Shown here: one piece after another, positions 1-9,659 of the stretch
Layout of the letters: each line of letters starts with the position of its first letter
How positions within the stretch are numbered: position 1 is the first letter of the stretch
Assembly: GCA_000320545.1 (NCBI GenBank)
Contig: ADNK01003020.1
Coordinates: 1 to 21,749, forward strand
Origin: Bigelowiella natans CCMP2755
Lineage: Eukaryota; Cercozoa; Chlorarachniophyceae
Direction: 5' to 3'
DNA length: 21,749 nucleotides
The notes under the pieces: generated by a model
Seen by the model: only the letters and a program-made list of their open reading frames with translations
Databases searched by the model: none
What the model was told of the DNA's origin: nothing
Program-made: the position numbers and the translations under genes

Positions 1-1139
1 TATGACCATTCGCAAGCAGGCCACCCAGGACCACGCGTATGCCAGCGTCCTGGGTGAACATTAAAGCCAATAATTTTCCCCAGTTCTTGGTGGAGTTGGG
101 CATTGAAGATAGCACGCAGATGATGAAGAAGTCTCCCAGTATCACAAGGAAGAGGACAAGGAGTCCAAACACGTCGTAGTATGAGTACCCATCATTTGTG
201 AGCAAGGGGTCTTCCAAAGACCTAACTCTGCCTCCGCACCACCCACCACCCCCCTTTTTGTTTACCATGGTATTTGCTACTGTGAAGTCTTTGTAGTTAG
301 TAGCACGAAGTACACCGACTGGATTAATGTCCAACTCCGCCTCATTCTTTGGTGAGAATTGTCCTACTTTTGCATCGCTTCCTCCCCTTTTATCAAGATC
401 ACGAAAATCCTGTGACAGCATTGTAAACGAAGAGCGATTCCAAACCATAGATTTACTTTTTAATAAGCTCAAATTCGACTTTCTTTCCTTGTTCTCCTCC
501 TTCTTCTTCTCCCAAGGTAGTTTGTTCTCCACGCCGCGTTTCACATCATCTCCAGTTTTACACGCCATGAGGGTAGACACTGCTGCAACCCGCTTGGATT
601 TCGACCTGCAATCTTCTTCACTTTGATCCCTGGTCCCATTGCTTTGTGCTAGTACAGCTTTGAAAAGCCTGTATGCTAAAATACTTGTATCCCCCCCTCT
701 CCTGAGAATATCTTGATTTTGATCATCGTCGTCGTCATCGTCTTCGTTCACGACTTCCTCTAGCAGAATTGCCATCACCAGCCCCATTGCCTGACCAATA
801 CACCCTTCTGCAGCCTCGTGTTTCGGATTGAGTTTGAGATGTTTTGGGATGTTCCTTTGGAAGACCCTCAGAGCAAACATCGGTAATGGAAGTGTGAAGA
901 TGACAGCAACTAGAGTTGTCGCAAGGTCATCATGTAAGAACGGTAAGCTTTGCCTCTGCCCAACTAGTAACATGAGAACTGTCATCGCGTTGAAAAGCAA
1001 AAGTACGAGGATTGTCGATCTCTTGACAGTATTCATCGAATCTCCAGGGTGATGGAAAAGAACTGCTGCCCATGGATGCTTGTGTCTGAGGCTCCAAAAC
1101 AATCTTTTCCTAAAGCTGCTGAACGACCGGTCTTTGAAC
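1..1139 (-). CDS. Membrane-region exon of the polycystin-like receptor, open at the window edge
   Basis: This is one open reading frame of about 380 codons on the minus strand, with no stop to the left edge. It begins after an acceptor ending CTAAG, and its first base completes the Arg codon left by the donor at 1501. The start reads FKDRSFSSFRKRLFWSLRHKHPW, a polycystin-1-like linker that leads into a hydrophobic segment (about 1015-950). A second hydrophobic stretch lies near 915-850 and a third near 175-105. Between the second and third is a long polar cytoplasmic-type loop with a run of Asp (about 750-725) and many Lys, Glu and Ser. I see no channel pore motif here; later transmembrane segments would lie off the window. 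Confidence 0.75.
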
Positions 1140-1238
1140 CTTAGCAGACAACATCAGAAACATTACCCTCGAAGATGAAAGAATTACTAGGAGCCACCTT
1201 CAAATAGTGTATGAGAAACAACACCCAATACGCACGAA

Positions 1239-1275
<37 letters not shown>

Positions 1276-1319
1276 TTCTGTCTCCCTCTCGACACATACA
1301 CACACACACACACACACAG

Positions 1320-1351
<32 letters not shown>

Positions 1352-4300
1352 AGAACATATATGCATATATGCATTATATACTAAATATATTTATAAATCA
1401 GAAGTGATTTCCTGATCATTTACTAAATAGTGTGAAGGCTGTGATGATAAGTGCTTCTTTCTGAGGAAAACAAATTTAAAGAAGAAAAAGAATGAAAAAC
1501 CTCAGATGGAAGGAAGAGTTGTATTTAGCCCAGTACTCGTCGTTGCTAGAATCCTCCCTGCGCCAACTATCAAATTGAGTGCCGATGGCTAACACAATCA
1601 CCCATCCGACAACAATAGAAAAGCACACTGAGAAGGCGGGATTTGCGAATGAAAACGCTGGTAGTCTGACGTCCTTCTCTTCAAAGGTGTTGATGTTGAT
1701 GTCGATCTCGGTGGAAGTCGATGCTATGGAGAACACTGTGAGGTGTGTACTGGCGCAGATAACTTTCCTAGGGGAGTTGATGCTGTTATCACTACTCACA
1801 TTTTCCCTGAGAGTTTGGACACCCAATCCAGACCACTCTTTCTTATCCCAGAAGAAGCATGTTGGTACTTTCTCGATATTTCCATCACCTGTCGTTTCTC
1901 CCTCCTCATTTGGTAATTCACGCTCAAGTGGAATTTCTAGTCGGTATGGGCTACTTGCTGAGACGTTGTTCTGCTTCAGTTCTTCGCCGTTTGCAAAGAG
2001 ACTTGCGACAACGGTATATCCGGTTAGGGGTCCTGGGTAGACGCTACCTTTGCTGACAGTGGATACCACCACTCGAGTATCATTTATCCCAGGAGGGAGG
2101 ACGAGGCCGGATGATACCTGAAATGTAGACCCTAGTGTGGAATAATACCTAGATCCACCGAGGTCCTTGGGTGCTGGTTTATGGGCTATAATGCTAACTG
2201 CTCCCCGTTTCAGCTCAGAGGGGTCTTGACTTTCTTGGGCAATGCTTGCGATCCCCGCGCCAAGGCTCATCAGTGTCGGGCCAATCTCCTTTCCAAGCTC
2301 AATTTCTTCGTCCTTTTCGTTTTGACTTATAGCCTTTTCATTTTGCCTACTCCCTCTTGAGGACTTGAGAACATTATCGATGGCCTGCATCGCTGCCCCT
2401 GTTGTCCCTTCCGAAAAGCTGTTGTACTCGCTCTGAGCAATCGTCTTGAGCAGGGCAGCAGCCATCTTCCTCTTTCCAGAGGAAAGATACTTAGGCTCTG
2501 GGACCCTCGTGATTTGCTCAATTAGCCTCGCAGGTACATCAATGGAAGAAAAACTATCTCCTCCTCCCTCAACACTGGTCGTCATTAAATTTGACACTTT
2601 GTCCAAGAGGTCCCCTCTTGCTTGCTGTTGCTGTTGTACTTGAATAGCCGCGGCAGAAGCGCCATCAGTGCTCTGGCCACCTCCATCCCCCGTGCCGTTC
2701 AAAGTCACATTCGAATTCGAAATGAAGGCCGAGTTGTTGGTGTTCAATACTGCGGCAGCACCAGTGACCAGAACGGAGAAACTCTCCGTGTCGCCCTGTC
2801 TCAATCTTTCATCAATTTTCTGAAGATTCTCCTCGATGTTGAGCTCCTCGATGGTTACTTTGACAGACATGGGTGGTGCCTGAGTTCTAGCCCCTAGACT
2901 ATCGACTATAATAGGGACAACCGTAGCATTACCACCCCCTCCCTCCGTAGCGGGCAGCGTAGTATCTAGTGCTTCGATGCGGCGAAAGTCGCAGAGATCA
3001 GTCTTGACGCCATTATCGGTGTTTGGCAGCAGCTGATACTTGTACATCAAAGGTAGATCAGGGTCCTCCCAAAGCACACAGCGAAAGAGAAACACTGTTT
3101 TCATGGCCACCCCAGTCCGGGGAGACGCATGACACAAGCCAGAAGAGGGTGGGAGGTTGCTTGTCACGCTCACTATGGAGGACCCACTAAGATCTCCTCT
3201 CGAGGCCGTTACTTGGAATCTATATGTAACGCCGGGAACAGTAGCATAGGGGCTAAGTACCAGTGTTGGCTTTGTTAGGCTGGAGAGAATCGTACCATTT
3301 TCTCTTTCGAGAGAACGATGCCTCCTGTTTAGACACTTTCCAACTTCCCCATTTTTTAACTCTTTTTCCCTCCTCATTTGTTGATGTCTCTGCTCTGAGG
3401 ACGATGCGGTCGTTTGAGTTGTGTTTCAGCTGGCCATCAGCACTCACAAGGCTCTTCTGCCCGTGCCGCGACTACTGGTATGCTTCTATCAACAGTATAG
3501 ATCATCTGCCAATCTTCAACGCTTCTCATGGTTCCATCGGGATTCGGCGCCCCCTTGAGGTGACTCTGAGAGTATACCGCCTTGGAGCGAGCAGCATGTC
3601 TGTTGAGATTGAAATTCTCGAGCCGTTGCCCCTCAGCACACGTACAGTCTGAGTCTGGCTGTCCAGCAATTCCCAACGAAATGCAAGTCGGAGGTGAGGG
3701 AAACCTGGATCCTTCGAGGGCATTGCCTCAAATCCAAAAGTTCTTGACGCCAGCTGGGAAACGACAGGGATTTGGCGGATTTTCCCTCCTTTGATGATAA
3801 CCGTTAATGGGCTCGGGCTGACGTGTACCAGCTGAGTGATCCGAGTTTCTCCTATCAGCATCGGCGGTACATGTGAGAAGTCGTGTGTTGCCACGCGAAA
3901 ACTCCAAGCATACGGTCGGTTGGCTGGACTAAGCTTATTCTTCGGAACCACCAAACGCGTGCCTAAGACTGTTCTATTGGTGGACCCTCTGTGTTGCGCA
4001 ATCTCGACTAATTCGCCGTTGAGAGTGATGGAGTCGTTGTTCAGAGGCACCCACGTGCCAGTTGTCTGGTATGAGCCTTGTGTGCTGCCGTCACATGGTC
4101 TAGGGGGATTAATTACGCTACGAAGGATTAGCTCTGCCGTGTTAGTTATGCTTGTACTTGAGTCGGTGGACATCTGAACCTGCGGAGGGTTTGCGTTGAT
4201 GTTTTTCACCATGACCAGTGTTGCGTTGGCAGACTCTCCAAGGAAGTTGACAGCTGTGACGGAAAACACATGCCGTCCTTGTGAGAGGCTCCGCGACTCT

Positions 4301-7300
4301 AAGTGCATCTCGCTGGTATCAAGTGGGAGATTTTGGATGCGTGAAGACATATTTTGATTCAGCTCCCCAGTTTCTGCACTGACGTAGTCCCAATAATATT
4401 GTAGGGATCTGCCTCCTGAACCTGATGCGGTCGTAAAAATGTCCACATTGTCGCATCGCCCCACTAGTGCTGGGCCACTGATACCAACCTTTACTTTAAG
4501 GGGCTTTAGGGGCTGTTGTATCTTCATTGATGTCTCCGGCAGCATTTTTGTGAGGGTTGGATCTCCAAGAATGTCGCCGGTGATAAGGATGCTGTCCCCC
4601 ACCCCAAGACGTGCAAAAGATCCAAAAAGAATCTTCATAACGTTGGTCTCCTCCCATATGCACTCATAGCCTGTTCCAAGCAATGATAGCGAAGATATAT
4701 CGAACATTTTATTGCAGCTGGGTTTATTTGTTGGGGCACTAAAAATCAGAGTGACTGCTGTAAGAGAATCCTCAAACCTAAGATGAAATACAAGATTAAT
4801 GTGCCAAGAATGTCCACATTCGCATCTCTATGTGAAAGTGGCAGCATGTAAAGCTTTCGTGCATATTTTTGAATGATAACCAAAAGTGTACCACCATCGC
4901 ATGGTCGAATAGTGCTTCGTAAAGTGAGAACAAACCTTGCATTGGTTGGAATAGGAAGGAATGTCACCGCTGGAGCCTCAGGACTTGAAGCTAGGGATAG
5001 GTCATAAGAAGTTAAGAAGATGAAGACGCTTATTCACAATAGGGGACGTCATCATGATCATCATCCTCATTATCATCATGCTGACTAAGTACGATTTTCA
5101 TTCATATGCTAATCTCATCTCTCTTCTTCTCTGGCTTCTTCACCGGTAGGAGCTACGACGAATTCTGGAACAAATCCCAACGTTGGGCAATTCGTTGGCA
5201 GCAATGTGGATGGAGAGCTGCTTGAGGGGCTGGCACTTGGCGCCAGAGTAACCGGGGATGCCGTTGGGGATACCGACGGGGATTTACTAAACGGACTAAG
5301 AGTCGATGGCTGCAAAGTAACTGGCGCATCAGTGCTTGGTGCTGTTGTTGCTGGACACATGGATGATGGAGACTTTGATGGTGCAACAGTTGGAGAGTTT
5401 GATGATGGTGAGGATGTCGGACAGGAAGTGGGACTCAGGGTGGAGCTTGTTGGCGATGCCGAGGGTGCAAACGATGGGGATGATGATGATGGTGAGGATG
5501 TCGGACAGGAAGTGGGACTTGGGGTGGAGATTGTTGGCGATGCCGAGGGTGTGGATGATGGGGATGATGATGATGGTGAGGATGTCGGACAGGAAGTGGG
5601 ACTTGGGGTGGAGACTGTTGGCGACGCCGAGGGTGCAAATGATGGGGATGATGATGATGGTGAGGATGTCGGACAGGAAGTGGGACTCAGGGTGGAGATT
5701 GTTGGCGATGATGATGGTGAGAGAGTTGCGCCATTTTGCTGTTGGTGCGGCTGTGGAGATTTTGGGGGATGATGATGGCGCTGATGAGGGTGACGATGAT
5801 GGCATGGATGAAGGGGATGACGATGGTGAGGATGTCGGACAGGAAGTGGGACTCAGGGTGGAGCTTGTTGGCGATGCCGAGGGTGCAAACGATGGGGATG
5901 ATGATGATGGTGAGGATGTCGGACAGGAAGTGGGACTTGGGGTGGAGACTGTTGGCGACGCCGAGGGTGTGGATGATGGGGACGATGATGGTGAGGATGT
6001 CGGACAGAAGGTAGGACTCAAGGTGGCAGGATGCGATGATGGACTAGACGCAGGACTTGAGCCAGGGTGCGAAGCTGGGCTAGAGCCAGGGTAAGATCCA
6101 GGATACGAAGCTGGGCTTGAGCCAGGGTGAGATCCAGGATGCGAAGCAGGATACATAGCTGGGCTTGAGCCTGGGTACGAAGCTGGGCTAGAGCCAGGGT
6201 AAGATCCAGGATACGAAGCTGGGCTTGAGCCAGGGTAAGAGCCAGGATACATAGCTGGGCTTGAGCCTGGGTACGAAGCTGGGCTAGAGCCAGGGTAAGA
6301 TCCAGGATACGAAGCTGGGCTAGAGCCAGGGTAAGAGCCAGGGTACGAAGCTGGGCTTGAGCCAGGATACGAAGCTGGGCTAGAGCCAGGGTAAGGTCCA
6401 GGATATGAAGCTGGGCTTGAGCCAGGGTGAGATCCAGGATACGAAGCTGGGCTTGAGCCAGGGTGAGAGCCAGGATACGAAGCTGGGCTTGAGCCTGGGT
6501 AAGGTCCAGGATATGAAGCTGGGCTTGAGCCAGGGTAAGATCCAGGATACGAAGCTGGGCTAGAGCCAGGGTAAGAGCCAGGATACGAAGCTGGGCTAGA
6601 GCCAGGGTAAGGTCCAGGATATGAAGCTGGGCTTGAGCCAGGGTAAGATCCAGGATACGAAGCTGGGCTAGAGCCAGGGTAAGAGCCAGGATACGAAGCT
6701 GGGCTAGAGCCAGGGTAAGGTCCAGGATATGAAGCTGGGCTTGAGCCAGGGTAAGAGCCAGGGTACGAAGCTGGGCTTGAGCCAGGATACGAAGCTGGGC
6801 TAGAGCCAGGGTAAGGTCCAGGATATGAAGCTGGGCTTGAGCCAGGGTAAGATCCAGGATACGAAGCTGGGCTAGAGCCAGGGTAAGAGCCAGGATACGA
6901 AGCTGGGCTAGAGCCAGGGTAAGGTCCAGGATATGAAGCTGGGCTTGAGCCAGGGTAAGATCCAGGGTGGAATCCTGGGCTAAAAACAGGGCTAGAACCA
7001 GGATGCGATGATGGGCTAGACGCAGGACTTGAGACAGGGTGGAATACTGGGCTAGATGAAGGCGAAAATGACGGTGGGGGTGTAGGATATCTAGTCGGTT
7101 GGCGTGTTGGAAAGCGAGTCGGTAAGGGTGTTGGAAAGCGAGTCGGTAAGGGTGTTGGATAAGGAGTCATTAAGGGTGTTGGAAAAGTGGTAGGTTCGCG
7201 TGTTGGATAACGAGTCGGTTCATGGGTCGGCCCTTGTGTAGCAAACATCTGAAGACGAGTAGTATCTGTTCTTCTCTCCTCTGGTTGCTGCCGCCCTGAT

Positions 7301-7469
7301 TCTAGGCCGACGGCACTCGGGCTAAATGGAAACACAATTAGTGAGATGGAAAACAAATGCGCTCATTTGTTGCCTACCATGCATAGAGAGCTGCCAAAAT
7401 TTGCACGAAACTCAGAAGTTGCGAAGGAAGCCGAGATGGAGGTCTCCATCTGTCAGTCCTTCCGCCCAT
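1..7469 (-). CDS. REJ/GPS polycystin-1-like receptor with mucin-like repeat stalk (3' partial, frame interrupted)
   Basis: Seen: the best model has exons 7469-7378, 7321-5144, 4990-4936, 4777 to about 1501 and 1139 to beyond the left edge. The phases match at the GT-AG introns 7377-7322, 5143-4991, 4935-4778 and 1500-1140. Order along the protein: N-terminal hydrophobic signal segment (QLLSFVQILAALYA); PT-rich, SPASYPG and SPTSCPTSS repeats; a REJ-like ectodomain starting with SSPEAPAVTF and ARFEDSLTAVTLIFS; a GPS with Cys and two Trp (CFFWDKKEW) and the cleavage triplet HLT at 1745-1737; TM1; then a soluble stretch opening with RHKHPW and at least three more hydrophobic segments with an acidic loop. 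Known: REJ-GPS proteins are polycystin-1/PKDREJ-like surface receptors that self-cleave at HL/T. Odd: frame breaks at about 5766 and in 3253-3560, so it is either a pseudogene or carries homopolymer errors. Family call is strong; exact exons in 3250-3600 are uncertain. Confidence 0.8.
1140..1500 (-). other. Receptor intron with compound microsatellite
   Basis: This 361-nt intron separates the first membrane helix exon from the next membrane exon. On the plus strand it holds (TC)n at about 1239-1266, (AC)n at 1297-1318 and (TA)n at 1324-1351, then short TGCATA palindromes. It is much longer than the gene's other introns (56-158 nt), mainly because of these repeats. Short ORFs called across it are only translations of the repeats. 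Confidence 0.7.
1501..3377 (-). CDS. GAIN/GPS exon of the polycystin-like receptor
   Basis: This is a long open stretch of about 625 codons. It opens with a REJ-type end (TLVLSPYATVPGVTYRFQV), continues through a helical, Gln/Asn- and Ser-rich region with many N-x-S/T sites, and reaches a beta-rich GPS. The GPS has Cys at 1859-1857, Trp at 1850-1848 and 1835-1833, and a final Cys-x3-HLT block; the scissile HL/T codons are 1745-1737. A hydrophobic helix (SVCFSIVVGWVIVLAIG) follows at once, as in polycystin-1 and adhesion GPCRs. The donor is CTGAG/GTTTTT at 1501/1500; reading on past it gives a stop at 1476. All residues needed for autoproteolysis are present. Confidence 0.85.
5405..6010 (-). 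repeat. 84-bp minisatellite encoding SPTSCPTSS-type stalk
   Basis: A motif containing GAGGATGTCGGACAGGAAG (plus strand) recurs at about 5411, 5495, 5579, 5663, 5829, 5913 and 5994. The spacing is 84, 84, 84, then a 166-bp gap, 84 and 81. On the minus strand each unit encodes about 28 residues of Ser/Pro/Thr with one Cys pair (SPTSCPTSS, then APSASPT). This is an O-glycosylated, mucin-like stalk type. Units on the two sides of 5764-5768 are read in different frames, which marks a one-base indel. Confidence 0.9.
6045..6970 (-). repeat. 36-bp minisatellite encoding SSPASYPGSYPG stalk
   Basis: About 25 tandem units of 36 bp, with some 24-bp units, encode SSPASYPGSYPG or SSPASYPGPYPG on the minus strand. 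Units with Ser-Tyr-Pro-Gly alternate with Pro-Tyr-Pro-Gly in a partly regular higher-order order (three units, about 108 bp), so the array probably grew by unequal exchange or slippage. The frame stays open across the whole array. The product is a Tyr/Pro/Ser/Gly-rich extended stalk between the signal peptide and the ectodomain. Confidence 0.92.
7060..7250 (-). repeat. PT-rich repeat (xxPTRxPT) near the receptor N-terminus
   Basis: A region of short degenerate repeats encodes PTRYPT, PTRFPT, PTREPT and PTPLPT blocks on the minus strand, shortly after the signal peptide. Such PT repeats are common in algal surface proteins and are probable O-glycosylation or hydroxyproline sites. The reading frame continues into the SPASYPG array. 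Confidence 0.85.
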
Positions 7470-8420
7470 AGGGGGGCGGTTCAACGCAAAAATGAAATGA
7501 AATGATGTATGGTATTTTGTGCAATCGACGTTACACTAGAATTCAGATTTTCTTACGACCAAGGACATTTCCAGTCCTGTAAGATCTGAGGAGATTTATT
7601 GATGATTTGACGTTATTCTTGACGATATCGCATCAAAGGACTCTTCACGTACCGGTAGACTATGTTCAGAGTGAGTGATCAATGTAGTCTTAAAACCTAA
7701 AATGGCCAAACTGGCTTTCTTCTGGTTGTACCGGGTAGTGTCACCCTTCGAGTCGCTTCGGAGAATATACTATGTGCTTGAATCTCTGGAAATCTCTCGA
7801 GGCAGTACAGCAACTGCTCCTAACACGATCAGACTTCCCACTCTCCCCGCCTTAGCAATGTTCCCGTTCCATGCTGCTATGTTATCTAGTAGCGGTGGGA
7901 TCCACTATGGGACTGCGAGGGGAATGGCAATAATGTATGCAACTTTCCACATCGTCAGCGGGAGAGCCCTTCTCTTCCTCCTCCCCCTCCTCGCCTTTGG
8001 TTTCGAAGGGATTTAATCTGGCACCGATAGAAAGGCGAAGCGGGGAGAGCCTCTCTTTTGAGGATTTCATGAGGAATTATCATATGAAGGTATCAACTAT
8101 TAAGGATAGATAGTCGATGGGTTGAATAAAAATGTCTTATTCCTCTGACTACCTTCATTGTGCTTTTTCTTCTTCTTCTTCGTCTTCTTCTTCGATCCTT
8201 CTTCTTCTTCCTCTTCGATCCTTCCTCTTCCTCTTCGATACTTTTACTTCTGTGTTGGTGGTGCACAAATATTATCATTAAGGATAAGCCTGTCATCATT
8301 ACGAATTACACAGATGCTTGGATAGTGAGAAGGCGGAGTCTAGAACGCTTCGAATCACCTGCGAGCACGATTCGCACCCCCGTACACGAGCCGATCTCCA
8401 AAGGGCACAGTAATTGAAGG
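7470..8420. promoter_or_regulatory. Divergent spacer between receptor and ankyrin genes
   Basis: This spacer lies between two genes transcribed away from each other, so it should contain both promoters. A 113-codon plus-strand ORF (7675-8016) has no recognisable domain. A CT/TTC-rich tract lies at 8165-8235, and just after it comes a small ORF ending at 8417 (listed separately). I see no clear TATA box or other core promoter element. Confidence 0.4.
8160..8417 (+). CDS. Small ORF with AWIVR motif, copy 1 (85 aa, unknown)
   Basis: The ORF starts in a CT-rich tract, giving a Leu/Phe-rich N-terminal half that may be only an effect of the repeat. Its second half, from DKPVIITNYTDAWIVR to KGHSN, resembles the end of another small ORF at 11030-11275 (DRPFFINDLTHNAWIVR to QGHF). 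Several codon differences between the two are silent (CCT/CCA, ATT/ATC, GCT/GCA, ATA/ATT, AGA/CGT), which argues for coding. The stop falls four bases before the ankyrin ATG. I do not recognise the family, and the true start or an upstream exon is unknown (AG at 8279-8282 is a possible acceptor). Confidence 0.4.
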   Translation: MLFLLLLRLLLRSFFFFLFDPSSSSSILLLLCWWCTNIIIKDKPVIITNYTDAWIVRRRSLERFESPASTIRTPVHEPISKGHSN

Positions 8421-9220
8421 ATGACTTCACTTTTTTGGTCCAATTCGAGCCTACGAGTAGGATCCCGAAGCCAAAATTCCAAGAAGAAGTATAATGGTGA
8501 ATGTGGATTTTGAATTACTGTTCCACAACTCGAATGTTGTTTCCACTGCATGCTTAATCCTGTCTGCAATTGTAGGGAAACTCCTCATTAAAGCCGCCTT
8601 AAAAGGGAACATCGACTATGTAGAGAAGTGCATTGCAGAGGTGTTATTTAATATATCTTTGAAAATTGTGAAAAAATCGATTCTCTCTAATGCTGAGTGT
8701 GCTTGTCAAAGGAGGTTGACCCCAATTATGAGGATGATTTATTCGGAGAAACTGCAATAATAAAAGCATCAAGGAAGTGAAAACTCCAGATAGTCAAATG
8801 CCTCGGTTTGTGAATATTGTAAAGGATGCAAAACGGAAAGATTCAGTGGTTTTGTACGGTTTTTAGACGTGGACGCTACTAATTAGAATGTTCTCATCAT
8901 GTCCATGTGTTCCCTTCTCGAGGATGGTAGAAGGGTATAAAATAACCCGACTCCTTTTTCTCGAAAACTTTTAAGTGTAACAATGGTAAGTTAAATTCAA
9001 ATATGAACAACCTTTTGCAGTCGAGAAGGGCAATGCGAATGCCAATGCCAAGAGAGATGATGGCATGACGGCGCTATTTCTGGCCGCTGGTACCAATCGG
9101 CTCGAAATGTGCGAGTACCTCATCAGCGCGTGTAGACCGTCTACGACATGTGCATCACCTACTTCACATGTGCCTACAACCACATGTGTGCCACACTGTT
9201 TGGTGCACGTGTGGACATGA
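8421..9220 (+). CDS. Short ankyrin-repeat protein, apparently truncated
   Basis: The model has three exons: 8421-8496, 8576-8640 and 9026-9220 (about 111 aa), with GT-AG introns of 79 and 385 nt. Phases match, and the joined frame gives consecutive ankyrin text: LLIKAALKGNIDYVEKCIAE, then KGNANANAKRDDGMTALFLAA, then NRLEMCEYLISA. That is the end of one repeat and nearly all of a second. The expected continuation (GADVN and further repeats) is missing; instead the frame runs into CACATGTG-rich DNA and stops. Ankyrin repeats bind other proteins, but the partner is unknown. Either this is a gene remnant cut by repeat insertion, or other splicing reaches a distal exon I cannot see. Confidence 0.6.
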
Positions 9221-9335
9221 ACGCAGAGCACATGTGCTTTCCAAGTGCATGTGGTGTGCATGGGCACATGTGTTTCTCACGCGCACACGCATGGGGACTG
9301 TGAGTCCGCATGGCAAAGGCAGATCCACTGGCCCA
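9150..9335. repeat. CACATGTG/CACGTG-rich repetitive segment
   Basis: The self-complementary octamer CACATGTG and near versions (CACGTGTG, GCACATGTG, GCATGTGG) occur at least six times in under 200 bp, forming many short hairpin-capable units. This composition differs sharply from the ankyrin exon it follows and from the RACK1-like gene beyond. No frame gives a recognisable protein. It may be part of a mobile or expanded repeat. Confidence 0.6.
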
Positions 9336-9429
9336 AAGAAACCACGATGGAAAGTGGGCAAGTGTGCACTGCTTGTTGTCATTTGAAAAGGCAACACACG
9401 CACAGAGGCTGCCCAGACATTGCAGACAT

Positions 9430-9630
9430 CGTAGCCGCTGCTTTGCACAGCTACATCAGGGTGACCATTGAAAAGATTCAATCACTTCATTGCATCCGTC
9501 TCACATGTGCATCTCTGCACGGCGGCCGTTTTGTGCAACATGTTAGCCGGAATTGTGAGACGGATGCAATGAACAAATTGCAATTCCTTCAATTGTCACC
9601 CTGATGTAGCTGTGCAAAGCAGCGGCTACA
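9430..9630. repeat. Long imperfect inverted repeat (foldback element)
   Basis: The left arm (about 9430-9505) and right arm (about 9556-9630) are reverse complements over about 76 bases. The outer 35 or so bases (GTAGCCGCTGCTTTGCACAG and onward) and the inner 18 (TTCATTGCATCCGTCTCA) match almost perfectly, and a diverged stretch lies between. The loop is about 50 bases. The arms end 30 bp beyond the 3' end of the RACK1-like gene. It could be a MITE-like or foldback element, or a hairpin RNA precursor. No terminal direct repeats were clear to me. Confidence 0.85.
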
Positions 9631-9659
9631 GCGCTTAATCGCACGTGGCTCATTGGTAA

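Noticed and set aside
1141-1407. Short ORFs on both strands over 1141-1407
   Set aside because: They translate TC, AC and TA microsatellites inside the receptor intron.
5206-6094. Plus-strand ORFs rich in Asp/Gly/Val or Met/Trp across the 84-bp repeats
   Set aside because: They are antisense readings of the minisatellite; the minus strand carries the Ser/Pro/Thr stalk frame continuous with signal peptide and REJ exons.
6045-6970. 36-bp periodic array considered as CRISPR-like
   Set aside because: There are no unique spacers; it is a direct tandem coding minisatellite in a eukaryotic gene.
7322-7356. Receptor stalk frame starting at 7356 with a hydrophobic leader
   Set aside because: The first codon is TTG and the leader is intron sequence (branch-like CTCACTAAT, then CCATTTAG). 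The phase-matched exon 7469-7378 supplies an ATG and a better signal peptide.
7675-8016. 113-codon plus-strand ORF and its opposite-strand partner at 7882-8070
   Set aside because: No domain, no splice support and no similarity to anything nearby; may be chance. Kept only as part of the spacer note.
8987-9021. GTAAGT...TTTTGCAG taken as a 35-nt intron in the ankyrin gene
   Set aside because: It is shorter than all other introns here and gives the wrong phase. Using the TCGAG acceptor at 9025 with the donor at 8641 restores continuous ankyrin sequence.
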